Below, piece after piece: positions 9,784 through 21,969 of a stretch of DNA of 64,000 bases. Each line of letters opens with the position of its first letter. Positions within the stretch are counted from its first letter, which is position 1. The position numbers and the translations under genes were made by a program. The DNA comes from Diphasiastrum complanatum (taxonomy: Eukaryota > Streptophyta > Lycopodiopsida > Lycopodiales > Lycopodiaceae), in the NCBI GenBank assembly GCA_029204225.1, contig CM055093.1:34482525-34546524 (forward strand). The letters are read 5' to 3'. The notes under the pieces are model-generated. The model was not told where the DNA came from. It searched no databases and saw nothing but the letters and a program-made list of their open reading frames with translations.

Positions 9784-10935
9784 TGTCGAAAATAGGTTAG
9801 ATAAATTGCAGCGGAAACTTCCTACTTCCAGTGCATGACTAGGCCTATCAAAAATTGAACAAGCAGTAGTGATTAAAATCACATTCAACTTTAGCAACTA
9901 ACTTTAAAATCACTAGATACTAAGCGATTATGTAGCCAAACATGAAGTATTGATTTCTCAAATAATTTCTATCAGTTACAAAAGCAATACAGAGATGCAT
10001 GCATTTTGACATATACTGAATGCAATAACAAGATAGTATTGATTCAGAAAAACAAAATCAGATGCTAATGAGTGCAAGACAATAGAGGATAGAAATCGTG
10101 CACTCTAAGCTGTTTCTGACTAACTGAGAATAAGTCTGAATTAAGCGTAATGATAAGCAGGGGTGCAATAGCAATCTCTAAAAAAACTCTAATAAGTGAG
10201 TTAGAATGCTCAGGAGTGTTCAAGATCGCAGGCCTGAGAGAGAGCTAACTATTCAAATGCTTCTTCTGATAATTTTGATAATTATTGTCAGTTGTATGAA
10301 TATGAACAACTATTTATACTAAGAAATTAGGTCATCAATTGTGATTGCCAGTTGGCTGGTGATCCGCTGACATCCATCCAGTTCCTTGTCATTGATTGTT
10401 GATAAGCGATAAAATTGTCCGTAAACATTCTGTTTGCATAAATGAACCAAAACTGTAGTTCTGCAGAAATGAACTAAAACAGCCACAGGCGACATTGTCG
10501 CGAAAAGCGATAGTGTCGAGATTTTGTGAAAAACGTGAAAAAGGAGACAATGCCTTTAAATCTCATTTAGGGTTGCTTTACACTTTGTTAGAGCATTGTC
10601 CTTAGCATTTTGAGACACTTTGGAGAAAGCGAGGAATGCGACATTCCGTCAAGTGAAAATGCGACTCTGCATATTTGCTCGCAAATCCTGATAGGCAAAA
10701 AGTACGACTTTTTGTCAAGTGAAAATGCGACTCTGCATATTTGCTTGCAAATCATGATAGGCAAAAAATGCGAAAAGCAACACTATGGTAAAACTCTGTG
10801 TATTTCTGCAGACTATATAGAAATACTTGAAAAACTGCTAACTGTAAAAACACGAGAAAATTCGCAGAACTGGATAAGCAACGGATGAAGATTAAATTCA
10901 ATTAGTCAATTGGTAAGAAGGAGAACAATCCAACA
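9784..10935 (-). repeat. 3' LTR, TGTTGG family
   Basis: Minus-strand LTR about 1152 bp long, beginning TGTTGGATTG (at 10935) and ending TTCGACA (at 9784). It shares most of its length with 14037-14835 and carries a 66-bp tandem duplication (units from 10648 and 10714). Related LTRs are at 42507-43422, near 39370-39840 and near 62050-62809. Confidence 0.85.
10648..10779. repeat. 66-bp tandem duplication in LTR
   Basis: Two units beginning GTCAAGTGAAAATGCGACTC at 10648 and 10714. The same duplication occurs in the partner LTR at 14713 and 14779, so it predates the insertion. Confidence 0.85.
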
Positions 10936-10942
10936 CTCTCCC

Positions 10943-11697
10943 TTAATCTGAATCCTTGAATGTCTTGACCTTCAAACTTATTTCTACACAGAATCTTCTG
11001 CGTGTATCAAAACTTAATGCTTTGGTAAAAATATCAGCTATGATATCTTGCGTTCTACAGTATTGCAATCTGACCTCTTCGTTGAGAACTTTGCTTCCGA
11101 CGAAATGATATTTCAATTCAATGTGCTTACTCTTGGAATAAAATCTAGGGTTGGCTGATAAAGCGATGGCGCTTTGATTATCACAAAATAATGTCATCGA
11201 AACATATTGATTCAGACCAATATCTGAAAGTAAGTTCCTCAACCAAAAACTTGAGAGGCTGTGATATACTCTAATTCAGTGGAAGATAGAGCTATCGAAG
11301 ATTGCTTGCGACTGTTCTAGGAAATTGGACCATTGTTAAGGAAGAATGTAAATCCGAAAGTAGATTTACAAGTGTCTACATCTCTTGCCCAACTCGCATC
11401 TGTGTAACCATTGAGGAAATTGAGTTTGTCGTTGCCGACTGCTCCATAACAAATGCAAAAGTCCATAGTAGCTTGAAGATATCTCATGACTTTGATAAGA
11501 GCCTTCCAATGTGTTATACCAGGATTAGCCATAAACTGACTGAGAGAGCTGACTACAAGAGCTATGTTTGTCCTAGTATAGATCATGGCGTACATAAGAG
11601 ATCCTATAATAGAATGGTAAGGATACTCACGCATTTGCTGCTTCTCTTGAATTGTTTGGGGACATTGGTGCTTTGACAATTTGAGTCCTAGTTCCAT
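10943..11697 (-). pseudogene. copia RT C-terminus and RNase H relic
   Basis: Minus-strand peptides in two frames: the RT-RNase H connection and the RNase H core (SQFMANPGITHWKALIKVMR, then GYTDASWARDVDTCKS) from 11697 to 11317. After a Trp-to-TAG change comes SIALSSTELEYITAS, then a frameshift leads to CDNQSAIALSANPRF and ADIFTKAL, ending at the stop near 10943. The same lineage appears at 63200-63415. Not functional. Confidence 0.88.
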
Positions 11698-11858
11698 TGG
11701 CGAGAGAGCTTCTTTCCAATTGATCAGATTATATCTGACTAAAATGTTGTAGATGTACCTCTGTTGTGTATGTAGATCAACTTCTGTTTTCTATCTCTGT
11801 GGATTTGTATAACAAGGCAGAAATAGCATTATCTTCGGAGATAAGAGATGAATACTCT

Positions 11859-12230
11859 TTATCCATAACTTTTTTCAGAGATCGAAATCAGGCTGACTAA
11901 GTGCCTCTTCGACAAATGTCGGTTTCTGAACAAGGTAGGCTGCAGACTCGTCGATATACCGGTGGGTGGTCTGCTGGTTCTTGAAGATCTTCTGGGTAAT
12001 AGAGGAAGTTGATCGTTTCTATCATACTGTAGTTGCTGAACTACAACATCATCATTTTCTGACCCACCATTGATCCGTTGTTCATCATAAGTAGAAGAGC
12101 TTGGACCTTCAATGGGAATAGTCACTTGCGAAACTGAAAAGTTCAAAGCGTCAGGAGAATCTGACAGGTCGGCTAATGGGAACTGCCCTTTCTTTGAGAT
12201 CTTGAAACTGATCTTTGATGAAGATGACAT
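11859..12230 (-). pseudogene. copia integrase-RT linker relic
   Basis: Ser/Pro-rich 123-codon minus frame with the basic linker RRSSRTSRPPTG typical between copia integrase and RT. The N-terminal half of RT that should follow is missing. Confidence 0.65.
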
Positions 12231-12284
12231 CCCGGCTAGTGAATATCTTCGACTTGATGAGATCGAACAACTTATAGGCTTGGT

Positions 12285-13048
12285 CTAAAGTAGTGTAGTT
12301 GATGAAAACACATTTGATACTCTAGAAGACGAGCTTTTTCCTGAGATCACGAGGTATCTGTGCAAAGCAGTACATTCAAAAACTTGTAAGTTTGATAAAG
12401 AAGGTTTGGTACCTGTCCAAACTTTGAATGGTGTTTTGTCTGAGAGGCCTTTAGTAGGATATATGTTCTGAATATAGGTTGCTGTTGAAATAGCTTCAGC
12501 CGAGAAGGACTTCGGAAGTGTCGCATGTGATAACATGCACTTTTCCGATTCGACTAAGGTTTTGTTCTTTCTCTCAACAAGACCATTTGACTGAGGTGAA
12601 TAGGAGGTGATATATTGTTGCTCAATGCCGTTGTTGAGGTAGTACTCCTTGAATTCGTTGGAGATGTATTCTCCCCCGTTATCTGGACTCAACGCTTTGA
12701 TTCGTTTGCCAGTTTGATTCTTAGCATGCTCTTTCAATTGTCTGAATTTAATGAAAGCCTCTAATTTTTGTTTAATAAAATAAACAACTGTTCTTCTGGA
12801 AAACTGGCAATAAAGGTAATAAAATACTTTGCATCTAACAACGTAGGAGTTTGCATAGGTCCACATATATCTGTCTGAACAACATCTAGCAGACCTTTTG
12901 TCGCATGCATATGGTTTGATCTAAAAGGAATTTTAGCCTGCTTTTCAAAAATGCAGCTATGACAGACAAGGAGATCGACCTTACCAGAAGGGTAGTCAAG
13001 GGACTTAACTCTAACTAGAGTTATCACTATATTGCTACAAGAAGACAA
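12285..13048 (-). pseudogene. copia integrase relic
   Basis: Two overlapping minus frames give the integrase. The zinc-binding tail and first core part (CHSCIFEKQAKIPFRSN, QTDICGPM) are in 13048-12761. After a frameshift come PDNGGEYISNEF and SPQSNGLVERKNKT with the second Asp and the Glu of D-x35-E intact (12866-12285), then the C-terminal TPFKVWTGTKPSL. Integrase joins element DNA ends to the target; this copy is frameshifted. Confidence 0.88.
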
Positions 13049-13735
13049 TAGAAGAAGTCAAAATACATCGTTTGCTTCCTCATCTCAGACTCTATATGTC
13101 AACAAAGGCTCTAAGCAACAGAAGCAGAAAAGATCCAAGAAGAACAATCAATCCACGGTCGAAGAAGAAAAGGTTTTGCAAGTATTGCAAATGCAATAAC
13201 CATGAGATCAAGGATTGCCAAATTTTCCAAGCGAAGAACACAGCCAAGCAACCTAGTCAACAAGCAAACACAGTCTCATCATCTCTCCAGGTCAAAGTGG
13301 ATGAAGGCGCATTTATGGTCAAAGATCAAAGCGTGGTTTTGGATGATTCATGAATTCTGCATTCTGGGGCAACTCAACATATGGCCAATCAACGTGAGAT
13401 CTTGAACTCCTACCCGCCTTACAACACGAAGAAATTTGTTCATCTTGGTGACAATAGTACTCACAATATTGAAGGTGAAGGTACTATAAGATTGTGATTC
13501 CAACATGATCAATTCAAATTACTATCAAAAGTCTTATATGTTCCTAAACTCTCTACAAATCTATTATCAGTGAGTAGAATTACAAATTTAGGTTGTAAGG
13601 TAGAATTCAAATCTGATCAATGCAAAATTATTGATAGGAGTAATAAGATCCTTGCACTCGGCAAGAGGCAAGGTTACTTATATAGATTGGCACATTGTTA
13701 TTCTGAACATGTCTAGACAATCCATGGTTATGATC
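13049..13735 (+). pseudogene. inverted copia zinc knuckle-protease module
   Basis: On the plus strand, opposite to its neighbours, a frame encodes the zinc knuckle CKYCKCNNHEIKDC (about 13168-13209) and, past a stop at about 13350, the protease region ILHSGATQHM, where the usual W-I-L-D-S-G has lost Trp (now a stop) and Asp (now His). The post-protease segment VPKLSTNLLSVSRI follows to a stop near 13716. It sits where protease and nucleocapsid of the surrounding minus element should be, but reversed. Confidence 0.85.
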
Positions 13736-14036
13736 ATCACCTACTTCTCATATGTAGAGGGCAGGCTTGAAAGCAATGTCATGATTGCGTCTTGATCGTC
13801 TATGACTAATCCGACAATGGCCCTGGTTAATGTGACTCTGAAGATAATCACTAATAGACATCTTGAATGTAAAGAATTTCCTTCGTAGATGTAACTTAGT
13901 AGTTACATCCCTCACGTCATATAGTGAGTTCAGGATGTCCCAAATGTCTCTTGAAGTTTTAGCTTCAGCTATGTGTCCAATATGTGTATCTGATATATTG
14001 AGGATAATAAGCACGAAAGCTTTACCGTCCTTCAAT
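13736..14036 (-). pseudogene. copia gag fragment
   Basis: Minus frame AFVLIILNISDTHIGHI...SRDIWDILNSLYD...LHLRRKFFTFKMS is a UBN2-type Gag core, with a frameshift near 13820 leading into DDQDAIMTLLSSLP. The N-terminus is missing because the fragment joins internal LTR sequence at about 14037. Confidence 0.85.
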
Positions 14037-14835
14037 TTCCATCAGTTACAAAAGCAATACAGAGATGCATGCATTCTGAGATATACTGAATGCAATAACA
14101 AGATAGTATTGATTCAGAAAAACAAAATCAGATGCTAATGAGTGCAAGACAATAGAGGATAGAAACCGTGCACTCTAAGCTGTCTCTGAGTAACTGAGAA
14201 TAAGTCTGAATTAAGCGCAATGCTGATAAGCATGGGTGCAATAGCAATCTCTAAAAAAACTCTAAGAAGTGAGCTAGAATGCTCAGGAGTGTTCAAGCTC
14301 GCAGGCCTGAGAGAGAGCTAACTATTCAAATGCTTTTCTTTTGATAATTTTGATAATTATTGGTAATTGTATGAATATGAACAACTATTTATACTAAAAA
14401 ATTAGGTCATCAATTGTGATTGCCAGTTGGCTGGTGATCCGCTGGGATCCATCCGGTTCCTTGTCATTGATTGTTGATAAGCGGTAAAATTGGCCGTAAA
14501 TGTTCTGTCTGCATAAATGAACCAAAACTATAGTTCTACAGAAATGAACTAAAACGGCCACAGGCGACATTGTCGCAAAAAGTGATAGTGTCGAGATTTT
14601 GTGAAAAACACAAAAAAGGAGACAATGCCTTTAAATCTCATTTAGGATTACCTTACACTTTGTCAAAGTCATGTCCTAGGCACTTTGGAGAAAGCGAAGA
14701 ATGCGACATTCTGTCAAGTGAAAATGCAACTCTACATATTTGCTTGCAAATCCTGACAGGCGAAAAATACGACATTCTGTCAAGTGAAAATGCGACTCTG
14801 CATATTTGCTCGCAAATCATGACAAGCGAAAAGCT
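14037..14835 (-). repeat. truncated 5' LTR copy
   Basis: Matches 9967-10780 of the other LTR with a few per cent difference and small indels, including the 66-bp tandem units at 14713 and 14779. It lacks both LTR ends. Confidence 0.85.
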
Positions 14836-17800
14836 ACAATCCTTAAGTCTCTTGGCCCAAATATTGGAGGCTTTAAAGAGGCTAGTGCTTGAGCTTTCTT
14901 GCTCAAATACTTGAGTCTCTTGTCCCAAATATTGGAGGCTCCTACTATCATACTAGAATTTACATTTATAGAGCATATGCTAATTTATACCCCATTTTAT
15001 CAAGCATCATAATCAAAGTTAGCAAGAACTATTAACTTAATAGCTATAACTTGTCACTCAAAGACAATGTTGATGGAAGTGCAAAACTCGATTTTTCTTC
15101 ATATCTACGCCACACATCCAACTCATGAAGTACGTGTTGGATATCGTCATAATTAACTAAAAAATTGCTTATTCATGGTTGCATTCATCATCGGTGTCTC
15201 TAATTACATGAGTAATGTCAGCCAAACATTGCCAAAATTCCAAAATAATGCTAAAAGAAGTTGACAAGAAAATGGTCCAACAATCTTTGCCTTATACTCG
15301 TCGCCCTACTTGTTGCAAGCTAATGTTGAACTCATGATACACCATCATGAATTCTGTTACAAGCCATCATCATCAACTTTACCTTTGCTTTTGTAATTTG
15401 AGCTCCCTATTCGACCTACACCATTGTGACATATAAACAAAACCTTCTAACCTATATCAAATCCTAGACTCATTACATCAAAAATACATTTTGGTCCTTT
15501 TGGCCTCAAAAGAAAATTTAATACTTTAACACAGGTTTCTCAACCAAAGAAAGTCACACCTCCTACCATGGGAGGTCAAATGTTACAATAGAACTGAGAC
15601 CATAAGCGAAAAGAAAAAGAAAATATCGATCTAGATCTTGCCACCTCAAAGTGTCACTTCACTGCAATAAATGAGCCCATTAAAAATATTAAACCTTGTC
15701 TCACATCACCCTTCTTCACCTAGAGCATTGGGCCTTGATGCTAGCTAGTCACCATAGTGATTAGGAATCATAACCGCTATAGTAGCTCCACGTCAAGCAT
15801 TTATCAAATGAAGCATTTCATTTCTCCATCCCCTCCATAAATTCTTGCTTATCTTCATATGAGGCATATGTCTAAGAAGCATCTTCTACTCATAGATTGT
15901 TCCATCATGGAATATTTTCTATTCGGATAAGGCCAATGGCCATGTTCTCTTATCCTGTACTTTATTTAATTTAATTAGATTTATGAGTGGCTACTTTACA
16001 ACACAGGTGCCACATGGTCATACTTTCTAGATGGCTGCTCCTGGAAATTGAATTAGACTTAAAGTTGCATCTCTATGAGAGTGTGAACACTAAACAAAGT
16101 GTGATGTGCATCTACTTTTAGATTAGTAGGTGATATACATTTTCTTTTACTTTTTACTTTGCAGATTTGTGTCAAAACATCTAATTGATATATATATATA
16201 CAAACAAATGTTTTCAAACAAAAGACTACTTATAATAGCAAGTTATCAATTATGATGTATGCCACAAGAAACTTTCATCTTCTTTTGTTTCCTAAAAGTG
16301 GTGCATAGTGCATCATTTACAAAATACTAGCTTATTTTATAGATGTACCATGATAGGCCAAACAAAACCTAGGCACAACAAGTGTCCAAGATGTCTAGAA
16401 AACATTGTTAGTTGGCAAAGTTTGATTCTCTTACCACTCTTTGTTAAAGATTATGCAAATGCCAACTTGAACCAACATTCCAAATGTTAACTTAGGCCAA
16501 TGTGGCATAGCTCACATTATGGGAGTTTGTGCCCTTGGTAAAGTAAAATTCCAAGTTATGCCAATATGTAAGGCCAATTGAAGAATATTGTGCAAACTTT
16601 AGCCTCAAGTTACCTCTTTGGAGTGCTACACAAGTTACTACATTCTATTGGCTACATAAGCCAATGTCTCATCTCAACCATTGGTGGCAATGTAAGATTA
16701 GAATTAAAGATATAACTTGCACATGAGGTTAGGGTTTGAGGAGGAAATTGACCATCCACACTTCATGTGAATAGGTCTTGGACCATTCATTTCTACTAAT
16801 AAAATAGAGAAAATATTGCTTTCATTGTTCATTTTAATATAGGATAGCACGAGAGGAGGAGGCTAATGCATCTTGAGCCAGCATTGTGATCTTTCTTATG
16901 TGTTGTGTATGGGCATTTGAATAAAGGTTATTGGCATCTTGTTGATCAGATCTAGAGCTCTTATGAAATGCTTGTACAAAGCATCAAAGGTCTTGGCGAG
17001 TTAATAAAGTTACAGTGTGATATTGTGGCTCATTGTATTTTGAAGTCTTCAAGTAGAATCAAGTTTGGTACTTATGCTTCTTGTTGACCAATTTTAACAT
17101 CCTTGGCATCAGTAGTGTGGCAATTGATTCTCTTACCTAGTCTTCCCATTTGTGGTAATTGATTCTCTTATCGAGTCTTCCCATGTTTGTGACCCTATCA
17201 TGATTTTTGTCAAGGGACCTACTTCAACTAATGACGACAAGTTCCTTGTACCTTGTTGGACTTTTTATTGATATAACATCCTTGGATAACTATGATCATA
17301 AAATTTACACTGTGAACATGAATTATTGGAGCAATTTAAATTCTTGTATGATTTTACCACTTAAGGATAGGGTCCTATCTACCTTTAATTGATAAAGCAT
17401 TCTTTGGCAACCATGCATAAAATGTTGGCTTTAAGTACGTGAAGTTTTCATAGCCCATTCAAATCTTATTTGAAGGGCTTGAAAACTATTACAATAGGCA
17501 AAATTTCATCAAAAATATCATTTTGATTTTCAAATGGAATTGTGAAAATGAGGTGATTGTAAAGATTCTTATAATAGAGTACATTGTTAATATTTCATAA
17601 GAAAATCAAGAAATTATAAACTTCTGGTCAAAATTGCTTAAAAGGAAATCTTGAATGTCAAGTTTTTTTTTTTTTTTTGATTTTTTTGTTTAGTTTTTTC
17701 TCTCAAAGACTTAATATTTAGGAAATTGTTTTAGCCAACTAGTGGTAAATTATGTGTACCATTTCCCTTGGATGTTAATACACAATGGTCAAGGTCTGAG

Positions 17801-18600
17801 CATGTGCCTACCCGACTCATTATTGTGACGTACATGAATGTCAAATCATGATGATTGTATTGATGATGGTGTGTCTCCCTTGGGCCCTACAATGTTATAT
17901 TTTGGCCCCTTGGTCCATATTGAACATTCTCGTAGCAACATCATGTCTTTATGACTTGATGAATTGGCTAAAGTCTCTGGACACTTAGTGACCAAAGTCA
18001 CTAAGTCTCTGGACACTTAGTGACCAAAGATGCATAAAGACCTACTTGAGAGCTTTACCCAATGTAAAAGTATGACTCTTTGTTGTTGTTGTTGTGTGTG
18101 TGTGTCACATGTGTTCGTTTCGAATTTTGTCATTTCCTACCCGAGCCATAATGCCTTGCTCGAGCCTGGTTGGAGCTCTTAACCATGCTCTTCTTTATAC
18201 GCCATAAGGAACAAGCCTATGTGTGACAAGACATTTTATAACTCCAAGCACTAGAGGTGGGTATTGTAGCACTAGATTCATATTAGCAAGACAATGGGTA
18301 AGATAATGGTTGTGTGATTGATTATATTCTTAGTTTTTTTTTTCCAATAATTGATTGGATTTATTAGTAGGAAAGGACAACATCTCCTCCTTAAACTCTT
18401 GGAAAGGATGCAATTCCATATTTGCCCTTTTGAAAGGTTGTGAAAGAAAAGTTGCTTAGGAAAAAAAGGGTGGAGGAGCAAAAAATAGCTCCACTTCTTT
18501 TAGGTACATTTGTCAAAAGTTAACAATCACAAGAGTAGCTGGTCCTCTTAGTCTTAAGATCGGCTACTTTCCATAATTGTCAATCTTGTGGTAGATACTG
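14836..18600. other. long stretch without a supported gene
   Basis: AT-rich sequence with only short random frames. Visible structure: an imperfect ~31-bp direct repeat around CTCTTGGCCCAAATATTGGAGG (about 14840-14870 and 14910-14941), a T-run at 17661-17678, a 32-bp-period duplication at 17971-18029 and a short (GTT)n(GT)n at about 18078-18105. Confidence 0.5.
17971..18029. repeat. 32-bp-period direct duplication
   Basis: AAGTCTCTGGACACTTAGTG followed by ACCAAAG occurs at 17971-17997 and again at 18003-18029. Confidence 0.9.
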
Positions 18601-18856
18601 TTTGCAACAACATATTCTATTTATGTCCACAAAATCTAGACATTGACATTATGTGCAACTACATATGCAAGGCGTAGATATCGTAGAATCAAAAGGTTGA
18701 CAGTTATTGAAGTAGACAGTGAACTATATGTGATGGCTCGTTGCCGTAATTGCCAATACCATATACATAACAACAACATGCCATGTTTAATATGTGCACA
18801 AACTCATTCCCATTATCAACAACCTTTTGACAAATATCGTCTATGTAGCGATTATT

Positions 18857-18925
18857 TGCATTGTTTTATGTGCAAAAAAGTCATTATGTATGGAATATGC
18901 ATTGTTTATGTGCAAAAAAGTCATT
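18857..18925. repeat. ~38-bp-period direct duplication upstream of the host gene
   Basis: GCATTGTTTTATGTGCAAAA with AAGTCATT is repeated 38-39 bp later with one T fewer. It lies about 400 bp upstream of the host-gene ATG. Whether it is promoter or untranslated leader cannot be told. Confidence 0.7.
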
Positions 18926-19139
18926 GTTCGAGGGCTTTCCATGCAAGTTGGAGAGAGAATGCATATTCCAGAGAGAGAATGACATATTCTAGAGCAAAGA
19001 GAAAGGTGGATGCATATTCCACTCTTGGAGGTGCTTTTAAAATAAAAAACAAACTTGAGCACTGGGAAGACGTTTATTGAAAATGCTGCATCAAACACTA
19101 ACTTTATGCTCAATGAATTATGCTCAAGCCAACATAGAG

Positions 19140-19141
<2 letters not shown>

Positions 19142-19225
<84 letters not shown>
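19142..19225. repeat. (TC)42 microsatellite near the host gene start
   Basis: An uninterrupted 84-bp CT/GA dinucleotide tract ending 70 bp before the ATG at 19296. CT-rich tracts are common in plant promoters and 5' leaders and can bind GAGA-type factors; a regulatory role here is inferred only from position. It produces meaningless Ser-Leu or Arg-Glu frames. Confidence 0.95.
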
Positions 19226-19229
<4 letters not shown>

Positions 19230-19295
19230 AATGGATTTGCTATTGAATTACACATTGAAGTTTTTAAAATATTTGGTTGTTTATAGGTTGTTTGG

Positions 19296-21969
19296 ATGTC
19301 TTCATATGATCTACAAGAGATGTCTAACAAGCATCATCAACATTCATCATCATCACCTTCTATATTGTTTGTGGATGGTGATAATAGTATTGTAGATGCT
19401 GAGCATTACAAATTGAAGCTTGTGTTGTCTTTTTTGGATTCAATTTCAGCTGGCAAATTTGTGGGTCATAAAGCTTCAATGGCAAAGAATTTGGCGTGGT
19501 TGCAGTCTCAAATTATTGGACATGATTTGGAAATATGTACTCCTTTTGGAAGACGATTGCTCACTTATGCAGACCACACAGCGAGTGGTCGTAGTTTGCT
19601 ATTTATTGAGCATTTTATATTAGAAAATGTTTTACCATCCTACGGTATAGCTCCTATTGCTAAGTGCTATACATTGTTGGTATTTTATTTTGATTTACTC
19701 AAATATTTTTGCATGTCTACCCTCTTAGAGTAGATGTTTCTGATTTGTGCTTATAATTGTTCATTGATAAGGGAATACTCATAGCGACGATAGCTACATT
19801 GGCCAGACGACATCGCGCATGGTGCATGAGGCATCCACATACATTAAAATGTGCATGGGAGGGACTAACGATACCGCTCTTCTATTTTGTGGATCTGGAT
19901 GCACATCAGCATTGAAAAGGTTGCAAGAGGTGATGGGTATTAATGTGCCTTCCATCCTTAGAGAACAAATGCTCGAAAAAGTGATGCCAGAACAGAGATG
20001 GCTGGTGTTTGTAGGGCCCTATGAGCATCATTCCAACTTACTATCATGGCGGCATAGCCTTGCTGAAGTAAGAAACAAATATTTTGATCACATGATTCAG
20101 GAATAAGTTGCATACTTACACTAGAAAATCATTGTATTTGGCTACATCGTGAATCATGGACATGTACATGTATGTGTACAGATATCTGTGTGTGTGAGAA
20201 AGAGAGATACATGAAAAGCTAATTAATTAAGTTTGTATGGTCAGGTCATAGAAATCCCAGCCGATGGTAAAGGCATGATTGATTTAGCCAAGCTGAAAGA
20301 ATATCTGGAAGATCCCAAATATAAAATGCGTCAGAAGCTCGGTTCCTTTTCCGCTTGTAGCAATGTCACAGGAATTCTCACTGATACGAGGCAGATTTCG
20401 GAGCTGCTTCACAAATACAAAGCATTTGTTTGCTTTGATTTTGCGAGCTGGTATGTCCTGCTAGAAAATTCGTACAAGTTATGCCCACATTTCTAAAGAA
20501 AGGATATTAGATTGTTATGATTTCTCGAATCATTCATTTTTTCTGCTAGATTGGCTGAAAGAGTAAAATGCTCATGATCATGAAATTTGTGCAGTGGCTC
20601 ACATATGCAGATTGATATAAGAGCCGGGCAATCAGATGGGTATGATGCAGTGGTGTTGAGCCCACATAAATTCATTGGTGGACCTGGCTCTCCTGGTATT
20701 CTTCTTCTGAATAAGCAACTTTATCTTCTTCAAGGCAGCCCTCCTTCTACTTGTGGTGGCGGCACAGTTGACTATGTCAATAACATCTCTTACAAGGTAC
20801 ATTCTATACTACATTATGTTACATTATTGATATAACCATCCCAATATGTTTGTTGATTAATATGTAATTAGTCACACATTGAAGAATCATATATAAGCTT
20901 GATTATCATGGTCTACTGCAACAGGATACGTTGTTTATTGATGACATTGAGGCGAGAGAGAACGCTGGGACACCACCTATAACGCAAATCATAAGAGCAG
21001 CACTGACGTTTTGGATTAAAGAACAGATAGGCATTGATCTCATTGAGAAACGTGAACGTTTTCTCGCTCGAAGAGCCTTGTCTAGACTTCTGTCCAACCC
21101 GAAGGTACTTGTCTTGGGAAACACAAAAGTTAAGCGCACACCTATAATCTCTTTTGTGATTCTAACAGAAGAAGTACGGCCGATCTCAGCTGATACATAT
21201 GCGGAAAGCATGCAACTCGCCTTCCTTATGTTAGCTGAAAAAAATCCCCAAAATAAGCTACAGCATCTTCAAAGATATAAAACGCTTCATGGAAGATTTG
21301 TTACCAAGCTACTTAGTGATCTTTTCGGAATTCAAGCACGAGGAGGTTGCTCTTGTGCAGGTGCATATGCTCACTCACTGCTAAACATTGACAAGCTCTC
21401 CGCCTTAAGGATTCGAAGTGCTGTGAAACAGGTAAATTACTCGATCACAGGCAAAAAGGTTAATCCAAATTTCTTCAAAATCCAGCACTCATCAGTTTTA
21501 TAGCTTGTAAAGCGTACAATGATTTGTGCAGGGATACCATGCTGTGAAGCTTGGGTGGACAAGAGTGAGCTTTGCTTATTACACATCCAATGATGAATTA
21601 GAGTACATATTGTCTGCCATCGAATTCATAGCAGAACATGGGCATCAGTTTTTGCCTATGTATGACTTTGATTGGAAAACAGGAAATTGGAAAAACAAAC
21701 AAAAGATTGTTGGATCCAGATCAGGAATGGCATCCCTTGAAAAGGACAAGGCTCCTTCATGCATAGAAACTCTAGTAAAAAATTTCAGTCTATGTAATAG
21801 AGAAAAAATGAATGACGATGGCAACTATACCAGCCATGCCCGAAGGATGAGAGCCTACAACAAATATATGGAATCAGCAAAGCAGATTACCAAAGGCTTA
21901 CCTCCTTATTCTCATGCAAGTGCAACACATTATCCTGTTGATCCTCATATTGTAAATTTTGTAGTATGA
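19296..21969 (+). CDS. PLP-dependent class V aminotransferase / cysteine-desulfurase-like protein, six exons
   Basis: Exons 19296-19644, 19772-20067, 20245-20450, 20595-20796, 20925-21431 and 21532-21969 join in phase at GT-AG junctions to 1998 nt (665 aa). Introns are 100-177 bp. The start is the first ATG after an in-frame TAG at 19284-19286. Family signatures: TYADHTASGR (~91-100), SYGNTHS (~115), EHHSN (His202-His203) in the cofactor-stacking position, CFDFASCG (Asp280 facing the pyridine N), SPHKFIGGPGSPG (Lys309, predicted PLP lysine) and RGGCSCAGAYAH (Cys493/Cys495). The last lies where cysteine desulfurases and the NifS-like domain of molybdenum-cofactor sulfurase carry a persulfide cysteine. 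About 100 C-terminal residues have no match I know; there is no MOSC domain, so it is not a full Moco sulfurase. No clear targeting peptide. Sulfur transfer is likely, but substrate and compartment are unknown. Confidence 0.88.

Larger units (their letters stand above)
9784..14835 (-). mobile_element. degenerate minus-strand copia element with rearranged interior
   Basis: Bounded on the left by a 3' LTR (9784-10935) and on the right by a truncated 5' LTR copy (14037-14835). Left to right it holds RNase H, part of RT, linker and integrase (all minus), a zinc knuckle-protease block on the plus strand, and a gag piece (minus). The polypurine tract ATTAAGGGAGAG (minus, 10947-10936) precedes the LTR start TGTTGGATTG. 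The left edge sits inside the copia integrase relic, so it is a nested insertion. The 5' LTR end, primer site and Gag N-terminus are deleted, so no target duplication can be checked. Confidence 0.85.

Noticed and set aside
10610-10888. Repeat-containing open frame (SSENATLHIC units)
   Set aside because: Read through the 66-bp duplication of an LTR; not a protein gene.
18078-18105. Short GTT/GT repeat
   Set aside because: Too short to treat as a distinct element.
18643-19080. 145-codon open frame upstream of the host gene
   Set aside because: Overlaps a local duplication, shows no family motif and is not in phase with the gene through any good donor site I could see.
18841-19330. Long Arg-Glu and Ser-Leu repeat proteins on both strands
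   Set aside because: They are translations of the CT/GA dinucleotide tract.
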